Source of the DNA: Eubacteriales Family XIII. Incertae Sedis bacterium
GTDB taxonomy: Bacteria; Bacillota; Clostridia; Peptostreptococcales; Anaerovoracaceae
Reading direction: 5' to 3'
Assembly: GCA_031278255.1 (NCBI GenBank)
Contig: JAITKU010000073.1
Span: 1-18,042 of the forward strand
Length of the DNA stretch: 18,042 nt
The position numbers and the translations under genes were made by a program. Shown here piece by piece: positions 1 through 6,477 of the stretch (positions are counted from its first letter, which is position 1; every line of letters starts with the position of its first letter). The notes beneath the pieces are model-generated. The model was not told where the DNA came from and ran no database searches. It saw nothing but the letters and a program-made list of their open reading frames with translations.

Positions 1-201
1 CACGGAGAAAAAACCCTCGACAAGGCGGGGCAGATACTGGCCTCGGCCGCGGCGGATTTTTTGGAAAACGAGGCGCTTTTGCAAAGGGCCAAGGCGGAGT
101 GGGCCGCGAAGACGGAGGGCAGGACCTACGGAAGCCTTTTGCCCGCGGGCGCGCCCCTGCCCCTTGAGATCAATAAAGCCACGATGGATAAATATCGTTG
201 A
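1..201 (+). CDS. M20-type amidohydrolase (AbgB-like), C-terminal part only
   Basis: This is the 3' end of a gene that begins before the window. Frame 1 is open from the first base to a TGA at 199-201, giving 66 residues. The tail contains an Ala/Glu-rich helix (AEWAAKTEGRTYGSL) and ends in NKATMDKYR. That resembles the C-terminal end of AbgB-like M20 peptidases and amidohydrolases, which hydrolyse N-acyl or p-aminobenzoyl-glutamate type amides. The metal-binding residues would lie upstream and cannot be seen, so the family call rests on the tail and the neighbouring amidohydrolase gene. A terminator directly after the stop separates it from the next unit. If the call is right, it could release amino acids from amides near an amino-acid fermentation locus. 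That role is inference. Confidence 0.55.
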   Translation, partial: HGEKTLDKAGQILASAAADFLENEALLQRAKAEWAAKTEGRTYGSLLPAGAPLPLEINKATMDKYR

Positions 202-209
202 ATGCGGTT

Positions 210-242
210 CCGCGCGCGTCTGTCGCGCGCGGGGCTTTTTTT
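210..242 (+). terminator. Intrinsic terminator after the M20-type gene
   Basis: A perfect 9-bp GC-only stem (210-218 pairing with 224-232) encloses a 5-base loop, TCTGT. After two more G and one C comes a run of seven T (236-242). It starts nine bases after the upstream stop codon. This is a textbook Rho-independent terminator and marks the end of the preceding transcription unit. Confidence 0.85.
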
Positions 243-284
243 GTGCAAATATCCGGGCTCTGTTGATGCGTCGGTGTTTTTTTG

Positions 285-301
285 CGCGTTTGCAAAACGC
301 G
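285..301. promoter_or_regulatory. Operator-like palindrome upstream of the amidohydrolase gene
   Basis: CGCGTTT-GCA-AAACGCG is a 7-bp inverted repeat with a 3-base centre. It lies between the preceding terminator and the ribosome binding site at 324-330. A promoter for the following gene must lie in this 95-base gap, so a regulator-binding palindrome here is plausible. I could not identify convincing -35 and -10 boxes. No regulator gene lies in the window. Confidence 0.3.
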
Positions 302-337
302 TCCGTAAAGAGCGCGAGGAAAAAGGAGGTTGTATTT

Positions 338-1951
338 ATGCCGTTTCATGCAGATTTCATCATAAAGAACGCAAACATTCGCACCATGGACAAAAAGAAC
401 CCGACCGGATCCGCGCTCGCCGTGTGGAACGGCACGATTGTCGGCGTGGGCGCCTTCGAGGATTTCACGACGCTGATCGGACCGGATACCGAGATTCGCG
501 ACCTGACGGGGAAAACGGTTTTGCCGGGCTTCAACGACAACCACAGCCATCCGCTCATCTATTCGATCAGCCTGATGAACGTGGATTTGACGGGTACGCG
601 GTCTTTCGACGAGTTCTTCGGGAAGCTCAAGGCGCGGGCTGCGGAAACGCCCGCGGGCGAATGGGTGGTGGGCTTCGGCTACGACGAGGGGCTCTTTGCC
701 GAGGGACGGGAGCCGAACATAGAAGAGATGGACGCGGCCGTGCCGGATCATCCCCTGTTCATTCTGCGCGCCTGTCTGCACGTGGCGCTTGCCAACTCGC
801 GCGCGATGGCTTTCGCGGGCTACACGGCGGACACGCCGGATCCGCCGGGCGGCGAGATCGTCCGCAAGGACGGCAAGCTTACGGGCCGCCTCTGCGAGCA
901 GGCCTACGCCTCCGTTAACGAACGCATCCCCGCGCGCAGCGCGGATCAATTGGCGAGATCGCTGAAGCGCCTGTGCGGGATATACAATGCCTGCGGTATC
1001 ACGAGTACGACGGAAATGGGAATGCTGGACAAGTTCGAGGATGAATTCGCGCTCTGGGACAAGGTTTTGAAAGACGATTGTCTGCACGTGCGAATCGCTT
1101 CGTATCACCTCGACGCCTCGTATCGCAAGCTGCGGGATTTCGGTCTGCCGCTGCCTTTCGGCGACGAGCTGTTCCGCTTTCAGGGGCGCAAGATCATTCT
1201 GGACGGCGGCGGCGGCTCCGGCACCGCGCGCATGTCCGAACCGAACCTGCACGATGGGAAATACGGGATTTTGTATCATACGCAGGAGGAACTGGACGAG
1301 ATCGTATGGGAAGCGCACGCGCACGGTCTGCAGATATCCGCCCACGGGATCGGCGATGTAGCCATCACGATGCTGCTGGACGCGTACAAGAAAGCGCAGG
1401 AGCGCTTGCCGCGCAAGGACGCGCGCCACAGGATAGAACACTGTTCTTTCTGTTATCCGCCCCTTACGGCGCGCGTGATCGGGGAGGGCATCCTGCCGCT
1501 TCTGAATCCCGGCTTCCTGTATTATTTCGGCGATACGCACATCCGCAATTACGGCGAGGCGCGCGTATCCCGTGAGTTCCCTTTCCGCTCGCTCTTGGAC
1601 GGCGGCGTTCTCGTCGGGATCGGCAGCGACGCGCCCGTGACCGTTCCGAATCCGAGCGAGATTCTCTACGGCGCCATAGCCAGAAAGTCGCTGAGCGGCG
1701 CCTCGTGCGGCGAAGCGGAGCGCGTCAAGGCTTTGGAAGCGGTGTACGCCTATACGGCGGCCGGCGCGTATATGACCTTCGACGAACACAGGAAAGGCAC
1801 GCTGGAAGCCGGGAAGCTGGCCGACCTCGTCGTGACGGACCTCGATCCCGCGGCGGCGGACGACGAGCCGGAGCGGATACTCGATATGCGGGTGGAGGAG
1901 ACGATATTGGGCGGAAAAACCGTATTCAAATTTGGCCGGAGCCAAATTTGA
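338..1951 (+). CDS. YtcJ-like metal-dependent amidohydrolase (amidohydrolase family 3)
   Basis: A 537-residue cytoplasmic enzyme of the amidohydrolase_3/YtcJ family, TIM-barrel metal hydrolases that cleave amide, imide or cyclic C-N bonds. Visible family motifs are the N-terminal metal site H69-S-H71, the K285-IILDG strand motif, H336 in AHGIGD, H368 in RIEH and the late metal-ligand D431 in GSDAPV. The C-terminal end has the usual KLADLVV return strand of the composite beta domain. I chose the ATG at 338 because AGGAGGT lies seven bases before it. The frame stays open further upstream, but that stretch runs through the terminator. The substrate of YtcJ proteins is generally unknown. Next to an omega-amino acid pathway, it might free the amino acid from an amide or lactam (inference). 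An 18-bp inverted repeat overlaps the stop codon. Confidence 0.85.
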   Translation: MPFHADFIIKNANIRTMDKKNPTGSALAVWNGTIVGVGAFEDFTTLIGPDTEIRDLTGKTVLPGFNDNHSHPLIYSISLMNVDLTGTRSFDEFFGKLKARAAETPAGEWVVGFGYDEGLFAEGREPNIEEMDAAVPDHPLFILRACLHVALANSRAMAFAGYTADTPDPPGGEIVRKDGKLTGRLCEQAYASVNERIPARSADQLARSLKRLCGIYNACGITSTTEMGMLDKFEDEFALWDKVLKDDCLHVRIASYHLDASYRKLRDFGLPLPFGDELFRFQGRKIILDGGGGSGTARMSEPNLHDGKYGILYHTQEELDEIVWEAHAHGLQISAHGIGDVAITMLLDAYKKAQERLPRKDARHRIEHCSFCYPPLTARVIGEGILPLLNPGFLYYFGDTHIRNYGEARVSREFPFRSLLDGGVLVGIGSDAPVTVPNPSEILYGAIARKSLSGASCGEAERVKALEAVYAYTAAGAYMTFDEHRKGTLEAGKLADLVVTDLDPAAADDEPERILDMRVEETILGGKTVFKFGRSQI

Positions 1952-1958
1952 ATACGGT
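1919..1958. repeat. Perfect 18-bp inverted repeat spanning the amidohydrolase stop codon
   Basis: Bases 1919-1936 are the exact reverse complement of 1941-1958, with a 4-base loop, CGGA. The repeat encodes the last residues of the amidohydrolase and contains its TGA. It is AT-richer than its surroundings. No T-run follows on the + strand. On the - strand, reading out of the stem gives a run of T (complement of 1915-1918), so as a terminator it would face leftward, where I see no gene. It may instead act as a 3'-end stabilising hairpin. Confidence 0.7.
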
Positions 1959-2150
1959 GAAAGAATGCGCTTGCAAAGGGAGAGGGAACCGCTTTATGTG
2001 ACCGAAGCGGTCCGCAACCGGTATCTTCTCCCGCAGTGGTTCTGAGGCTCGCGCGAAATTTTTTGTTCGGACCGCCATAATCATACCGTTATTTTGCACT
2101 TTATCATCAGGAATATTCTTACATTTAAAACAGAAAAGAGAGGTGTCTTA

Positions 2151-3590
2151 ATGGGAAGTCTTGAAAGGCAATCGCTGAAACGGACGATGAAGAGTTTTGA
2201 CGTTGTCGCTTTGGCTTTCGGAACCATCATCGGTTGGGGCTGGGTCATACTGCTGGGCGGATGGGTTTCAAACGCGGGTGTCGTCGGCGCCGTCGTCGCC
2301 TTTGTCATCGGCGCCGTCCTCTGCATCTTCGTCGGTCTGACTTACGCGGAGTTGACGCCGGCACTGCCGCTGGCAGGCGGGGAACTCGTGTTCGCCTATC
2401 GCGGCCTTGGCTATACCCCATCGTGGATTACGGGCTGGATGATCACCTTCGCCTATATCGGCGTGGCGGCCTTTGAGGGTCCGTCTTTCTCAACCGCGCT
2501 TACGAATCTGATTCCGGTGCCCAAGATCGCCTATTTGTATACCGTCGCGGGTTTTGATATTCACCTTGGCTGGCTGCTTGTGGGCGTTGCCATGGCGGTC
2601 ATTCTCACCGTGGTGAATATCCTCGGCATCAAATCCGCCACGATCTTCCAGACCGGCGCGACGATATTGCTCTGCCTCGGCGGGCTTACGCTGCTCTTCG
2701 GCAGCGTGACGCAGGGGGATATCTCGAACGCGGCGCCCGCGTTTACCTCGTTCAAGGGCCTCGCGGCCGTGCTTCTCGTGGTGCCGGCCATGTTCGTCGG
2801 ATTCGACGTGATCCCGCAGGCGGCGGAGGAGATGAACATCGAGTTGAAGTCCATCGCCAAGATATTGATTTTCTCCATCTGTCTTGCGGCGCTGTGGTAT
2901 ATCCTCATGATCCTGAGCCTCGGCTTTGCCGCGCCGCTCGACGTGCGTGAAGCGGCGATGGCGGCGGGCGGCATTCCCGCCGCGGACGCGCTGGAGTACG
3001 TTGCGGGCCGCGTATTTTCCAGGATCCTTATAACCGCGGCGCTGATCGGCATACTCACGAGTTGGAACGGCTTCATCGTGGGCGCTTCCCGCGTGCTTTT
3101 CTCGATGGCGCGAGCCAAGATGCTGCCCCCCGTGTTCGGCAAGCTGCATCCCAAGTACAAGACGCCCACGGCCGCCATCCTGCTCGTCGGCATAATCACC
3201 GTATTCGCGCCCTTCCTCGGCAGGTCGGCCCTCGTGTGGTTCATAGACGCGAGCGCCTTTGGCACGGTCGTCGCCTATTTCATGGTGGCGCTGTCCTTTA
3301 TCGCCCTGCGCCGCAACGAGCCGGAACTCGCGCGCCCGTACAAGGTCAAAGGCGGTATGACGGTCGGTGTGCTGGCCGTACTCGTCGCGCTCTTCTTCCT
3401 GTATCTCTATCTTCCCATAGGACCTTCGCCGCTGACAAAGATAGAGTGGGTGCTGGTGTTCGTATGGGTCATACTCGGCGTTGTGTTCTATAGTATGACG
3501 CGGAAGCAGAACCGGGATGTGACGCCCGCGGAGATCGAATACATGATGTTCGGCGAGGAGTACGCGCGCAAGGACAGGATTCGGTTATAG
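2151..3590 (+). CDS. APC-superfamily amino acid permease
   Basis: A 479-residue polytopic membrane protein of the amino acid-polyamine-organocation family. It starts with a short cytoplasmic N-terminus (about residues 1-15). TM1 carries the unwound Gly-rich substrate-binding motif (GTIIGWGW, about 24-31), and roughly 12 hydrophobic spans follow. The segment GFDVIPQAAEEM (about 228-239) matches the TM6 and following cytoplasmic loop of APC members. The start is the ATG at 2151, preceded by AGAGAGGTG. An upstream in-frame alternative lacks a ribosome site. It sits 200 bases after the amidohydrolase and 69 bases before the aminotransferase, so it most likely brings the aminotransferase substrate into the cell. 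Substrate identity (5-aminovalerate or another omega-amino acid) is inferred from the neighbours. Confidence 0.88.
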   Translation: MGSLERQSLKRTMKSFDVVALAFGTIIGWGWVILLGGWVSNAGVVGAVVAFVIGAVLCIFVGLTYAELTPALPLAGGELVFAYRGLGYTPSWITGWMITFAYIGVAAFEGPSFSTALTNLIPVPKIAYLYTVAGFDIHLGWLLVGVAMAVILTVVNILGIKSATIFQTGATILLCLGGLTLLFGSVTQGDISNAAPAFTSFKGLAAVLLVVPAMFVGFDVIPQAAEEMNIELKSIAKILIFSICLAALWYILMILSLGFAAPLDVREAAMAAGGIPAADALEYVAGRVFSRILITAALIGILTSWNGFIVGASRVLFSMARAKMLPPVFGKLHPKYKTPTAAILLVGIITVFAPFLGRSALVWFIDASAFGTVVAYFMVALSFIALRRNEPELARPYKVKGGMTVGVLAVLVALFFLYLYLPIGPSPLTKIEWVLVFVWVILGVVFYSMTRKQNRDVTPAEIEYMMFGEEYARKDRIRL

Positions 3591-3602
3591 TCGATCGGCG
3601 TC

Positions 3603-3624
3603 ATCGCTCTCCCAAAAGAGCGGT
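3603..3624 (+). other. Small intercistronic hairpin between permease and aminotransferase genes
   Basis: CGCTCT at 3605-3610 pairs with AGAGCG at 3617-3622. The stem extends to 8 bp if one G-U pair is allowed, and the loop is CCCAAA. No T-run follows, so it is unlikely to stop transcription. It lies about 20 bases upstream of the aminotransferase ribosome binding site. Confidence 0.35.
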
Positions 3625-3659
3625 GGCATTTACGGAGAAGAATGAAGGAGGATAAAACC

Positions 3660-4868
3660 ATGCAGTTACAGGATGTCAATCTGACGAAAGAGGATGTGAT
3701 CGAGCAGACGAAAAAGTATATGATCGAAACGTATGAGCGCTTCCCGTTTGTGGCGAGCCGGGCGAAGGACATGTACCTGTACGACGAGAACGACACGCCG
3801 TATCTGGACTTTTACGGCGGCATCGCGGTGAACAGCGCGGGCAGTTGCAACGAGAAGGTGGTGGCGGCCGTGCGGGAGCAGGCCGGCCGGATCATGCACG
3901 CTTTCAACTACCCGTACACGGTACCGCAGACCGTGCTGGCGAAGCTGATCTGCGACACGATCGAGATGGACAAGATATTCTTCCAGAACTCGGGAACGGA
4001 ATCCAACGAGGCCATGATCAAGATGGCGCGGAAATACGGCGTGGACAATTACGGGCCGAACCGGTATCATATTATCACGGCAAAATCGGGCTTTCACGGC
4101 AGGACCTACGGGGCGCTGTCGGCGACGGGCCAGCCGGACAACGCCTGCCAGCTCGGTTTCAAGCCCATGCTTCCCGGCTTCACCTACGCGGATTACAACG
4201 ACCTCGAATCTTTCCGCGCCGCGGTGACGGAGGACACGATCGCGATCATGCTGGAGCCGATACAGGGCGAGGGCGGCGTCATACCGGGAACGGAGGCTTT
4301 CTTCAAGGGGATCCGCAGGCTGTGCGATGAGAAAGGTCTGCTGCTTTTGATCGACGAGATACAGACGGGCTGGTTCCGCACGGGTCCCGCGATGGCCTAT
4401 ATGCGTTTCGGCATAAGGCCGGATGCCGTTTCGATGGCGAAAGCGATGGGCGGCGGTATGCCGATCGGGGCTGTGTGCGCGACGGCGAAACTTGCGACGG
4501 CTTTCAATCCCGGCTCGCACGGAACGACCTACGGCGGCAACCCGGTATGCTGCGCGGCGGCCTGCGCGCAGATCACGGACATGATCGAGCGCAAGCTCGG
4601 CGAGAACGCGGCCTCGGTGGGGTCCTACTTCATGGACAAACTGCGGCGGCTGCCGCACGTGACGGAGGTGCGGGGCGAGGGCCTGCTCGTGGGCGTCGTG
4701 TTCGACATTCCGAAAGCCGCGGACATCAAGCACGGCTGTCTGGACAGGCGACTGCTCGTGACGGCCATCGGGAGCAACGTCATTCGCATGGTACCGCCCC
4801 TGATCGCGACGAGGGAGGACTGTGACAAGGCCGCGGAGATCATCCGGCAATCGGTGGAGGCATTGTAA
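3660..4868 (+). CDS. Class III PLP-dependent omega-aminotransferase
   Basis: A 402-residue pyridoxal-phosphate aminotransferase of the acetylornithine/4-aminobutyrate (ArgD/GabT) group. Motifs seen: QNSGTESNE (phosphate-binding turn), GFHGRTYGALS, EPIQGEGG, LLIDEIQTG with D232 contacting the pyridine nitrogen, and the Schiff-base lysine K261 in SMAKAMGGG. These enzymes move a terminal amino group to 2-oxoglutarate or pyruvate, leaving a semialdehyde. An ATG also occurs at 3642, but AAGGAGG at 3645-3651 sits eight bases before the ATG at 3660, so I take the latter. The next gene begins 18 bases downstream and encodes an acylating aldehyde dehydrogenase, so the product aldehyde is probably passed to CoA directly. 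With GcdAB in the locus, 5-aminovalerate to glutarate semialdehyde is the best guess. The substrate is not provable from sequence. Confidence 0.88.
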   Translation: MQLQDVNLTKEDVIEQTKKYMIETYERFPFVASRAKDMYLYDENDTPYLDFYGGIAVNSAGSCNEKVVAAVREQAGRIMHAFNYPYTVPQTVLAKLICDTIEMDKIFFQNSGTESNEAMIKMARKYGVDNYGPNRYHIITAKSGFHGRTYGALSATGQPDNACQLGFKPMLPGFTYADYNDLESFRAAVTEDTIAIMLEPIQGEGGVIPGTEAFFKGIRRLCDEKGLLLLIDEIQTGWFRTGPAMAYMRFGIRPDAVSMAKAMGGGMPIGAVCATAKLATAFNPGSHGTTYGGNPVCCAAACAQITDMIERKLGENAASVGSYFMDKLRRLPHVTEVRGEGLLVGVVFDIPKAADIKHGCLDRRLLVTAIGSNVIRMVPPLIATREDCDKAAEIIRQSVEAL

Positions 4869-4886
4869 AGCAAAAGGGAGGAAAAA

Positions 4887-6257
4887 ATGGACGCAAAGGA
4901 ACACGTATCCGAACTGATCGGCAGGGCGCGCGCGGCGCAAAAGATCTTCGAGACGTATCCGCAGGAACGCGTGGATGAAGCGGTGCGGGCGATAGGCAAG
5001 GCGGTGTACGACAACGCGGAGCTTCTGGCGCGCATGGCCGTGGACGAAACGGGCATGGGGAACTACGAGGACAAGATTCTGAAGAACAAGGGCAAGCCCA
5101 AGGTCACGTGGCAGAAGCTGAAAGGCGTGAAGAGCCGGGGTGTCATACGCCGCATCGAGGAGCAGGGGCTTGCGGAGGTGGCGAAGCCGATGGGGGTTAT
5201 CGGGGCCGTGACCCCCGTGACGAATCCCGTAATGACGCCCGTACACAACGCGATGATCGCGCTGAAAGGCGGGAACGCCATCATCCTCTGTTCCCATCCC
5301 AAGGGGGACAAAACGGGGAAAAAGACCGTGGAGATCATGCGGGAGGCGCTGAAGAAGATCGACGCGCCCGAGGACCTGATTCAGGTCGTGGCGGAGTCCA
5401 CGGTGGAGACTTCGAGCGCGCTCATGGCAACGGCGGACGCCTGCGTATCCACGGGAGGGCCGGGCATGGTGAAAGCGGCCTATTCGAGCGGCAAGCCCGC
5501 TTTCGGCGTGGGCCCCGGCAACGTGCAATGCCTCGTGGACCGCGACGCGAACATACCGGACGCCGTGGCGAAGATCGTACGGGGCAGGACCTACGACAAC
5601 GGCGTGCTGTGTACCTGCGAGCAGGCGGCGCATATACCGAAAGAGAAAGCGGAGGAGATCATCGCGGAGTTTGAGAAGCAGGGCGCGTACTTCGTCGGCG
5701 ATCCCGCGGAAGCGGACAAATTCAGAAAAACGCTGTTCATCGACGGCGTGATCGCGAAATCGCTCGTGGGCGCGAAGCCCGTCACGATCGCAAAGGCGGC
5801 GGGCGTCGATATCGCGGAGGACACGAAGCTGATCGTCGTGAAGATCGACAAGACGGGGGCGGCGGAGCCCCTGTCGCGGGAGAAGCTCTTCCCCGTGCTG
5901 GCGCTTTACGTGTACGACAGCTGGGAGGACGGCGTGGCGAACGCGGCGGAAAACATCGACAACGAGGGCACGGGACACAGCGCCGTTATCCACTCCTACA
6001 CGCGGGAGAACATCGAATACGCGGCGAACCGGATACGCGTATCGCGCTTCTCCGTGAACCAGATCGGCTCAAACAGCCTCGGCGGTACGCTGACAAACGG
6101 GCTGAACCCGACGGCCACGCTCGGCTGCGGCACCTGGGGCAACAACAGCCTCAGCGAGAACCTGTGGTTTCACCACCTGATCAATATCAGCCGCATCGCC
6201 TACGAGATCGCGGACGCACCCGCGGCCAAGCTCTCGGACGAGGAAATCTGGGGCTGA
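4887..6257 (+). CDS. CoA-acylating aldehyde dehydrogenase (SucD-like), probable glutarate-semialdehyde dehydrogenase
   Basis: A 456-residue member of the CoA-acylating branch of the aldehyde dehydrogenase superfamily (SucD, EutE, PduP and the AdhE N-terminal domain). It lacks the Glu-containing motif of hydrolytic aldehyde dehydrogenases. Seen: the NAD-binding TPVTNP segment near residue 110, the GGPGMV motif, the GVGPGN turn and the catalytic cysteine C242 in NGVLCTCEQ. The C-terminal segment TLGCGTWGNNSLSEN is typical of succinate-semialdehyde dehydrogenase SucD. The reaction is aldehyde + CoA + NAD+ to acyl-CoA + NADH. AGGGAGGA lies just before the ATG at 4887. Coupled to the aminotransferase upstream and Gcd downstream, glutarate semialdehyde to glutaryl-CoA is the likely step. 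Succinate semialdehyde is the main alternative, but nothing else in the window would use succinyl-CoA. Confidence 0.87.
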   Translation: MDAKEHVSELIGRARAAQKIFETYPQERVDEAVRAIGKAVYDNAELLARMAVDETGMGNYEDKILKNKGKPKVTWQKLKGVKSRGVIRRIEEQGLAEVAKPMGVIGAVTPVTNPVMTPVHNAMIALKGGNAIILCSHPKGDKTGKKTVEIMREALKKIDAPEDLIQVVAESTVETSSALMATADACVSTGGPGMVKAAYSSGKPAFGVGPGNVQCLVDRDANIPDAVAKIVRGRTYDNGVLCTCEQAAHIPKEKAEEIIAEFEKQGAYFVGDPAEADKFRKTLFIDGVIAKSLVGAKPVTIAKAAGVDIAEDTKLIVVKIDKTGAAEPLSREKLFPVLALYVYDSWEDGVANAAENIDNEGTGHSAVIHSYTRENIEYAANRIRVSRFSVNQIGSNSLGGTLTNGLNPTATLGCGTWGNNSLSENLWFHHLINISRIAYEIADAPAAKLSDEEIWG

Positions 6258-6291
6258 GCGGAGGCGGACCCAACCCACAAACAACCCCCGG

Positions 6292-6311
6292 GCGCGGCCG
6301 CGGGGCCGCGC
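6292..6311 (+). other. GC-only hairpin in the spacer after the aldehyde dehydrogenase
   Basis: GCGCGGCC (6292-6299) pairs with GGCCGCGC (6304-6311) around a GCGG loop. It is 35 bases after the stop codon of the aldehyde dehydrogenase and just upstream of a second, longer hairpin. No T-run follows. Confidence 0.45.
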
Positions 6312-6316
6312 ACAAG

Positions 6317-6359
6317 CGGAGCGCGGCCCCGCGGCGCGCCGCGCTCCGGCACGCCTTTT
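6317..6359 (+). terminator. Possible terminator between the aldehyde dehydrogenase and CoA-transferase genes
   Basis: An 11-bp GC-rich stem (6317-6327 with 6338-6348) is followed, after seven bases, by four T (6356-6359). The delayed and short T-run makes it a weak intrinsic terminator at best, so it may attenuate rather than end transcription. An AT-rich island (about 6362-6380) follows and could hold a promoter, but I find no properly spaced boxes. Confidence 0.35.
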
Positions 6360-6418
6360 GCATGTTAAAAAATTATCAAAGACCTCGTTGCACGCGTCCC
6401 GAAAGCGGCAACGGGTCG

Positions 6419-6443
6419 AGGACGCGGCCCTCCGCCGCGTCCT
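6419..6443 (+). other. Hairpin in the CoA-transferase leader
   Basis: A perfect 10-bp stem (6419-6428 with 6434-6443) with loop CCTCC ends 18 bases before the AGAGAGGTG ribosome site of the CoA-transferase. There is no T-run. It may stabilise the 5' end of the transcript. The loop CCTCC is complementary to GGAGG-type sequences, but the nearby ribosome site is GAGAGG, so direct masking is uncertain. Confidence 0.4.
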
Positions 6444-6477
6444 GCGGGAACAAACCACAGCAGAGAGGTGAATCGGT

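Noticed and set aside
164..337. In-frame N-terminal extension of the YtcJ-like amidohydrolase
   Set aside because: It would overlap the upstream gene and run through the intrinsic terminator. The ATG at 338 has an ideal AGGAGGT.
1965..2045. A 26-codon frame between the amidohydrolase and permease genes, ending in RYLLPQWF
   Set aside because: The ribosome site is poor (GGTG only), the peptide matches no family I know, and it is short enough to be chance. It is mentioned in the inverted-repeat finding as a possible remnant.
2060..2125. Promoter for the permease gene in the AT-rich stretch (TTGTTC at 2063, TTGCAC at 2094)
   Set aside because: No -10 box lies at 16-18 bases from either candidate -35 box, so I did not annotate it.
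3666..5993. A 775-codon open frame on the - strand opposite the aminotransferase and aldehyde dehydrogenase genes (similar long - strand frames at 170-1945 and 15127-16833)
   Set aside because: These lie wholly opposite genes with clear catalytic motifs. They give Arg/His/Val-rich proteins with no recognisable domain and arise because stop codons are rare opposite GC-rich codons.
3660..6257. Taurine dissimilation (taurine aminotransferase plus acylating sulfoacetaldehyde dehydrogenase)
   Set aside because: The two families could fit, but no sulfoacetate or sulfite-handling genes follow, and the remaining genes all point to C5 and C4 acyl-CoA chemistry.
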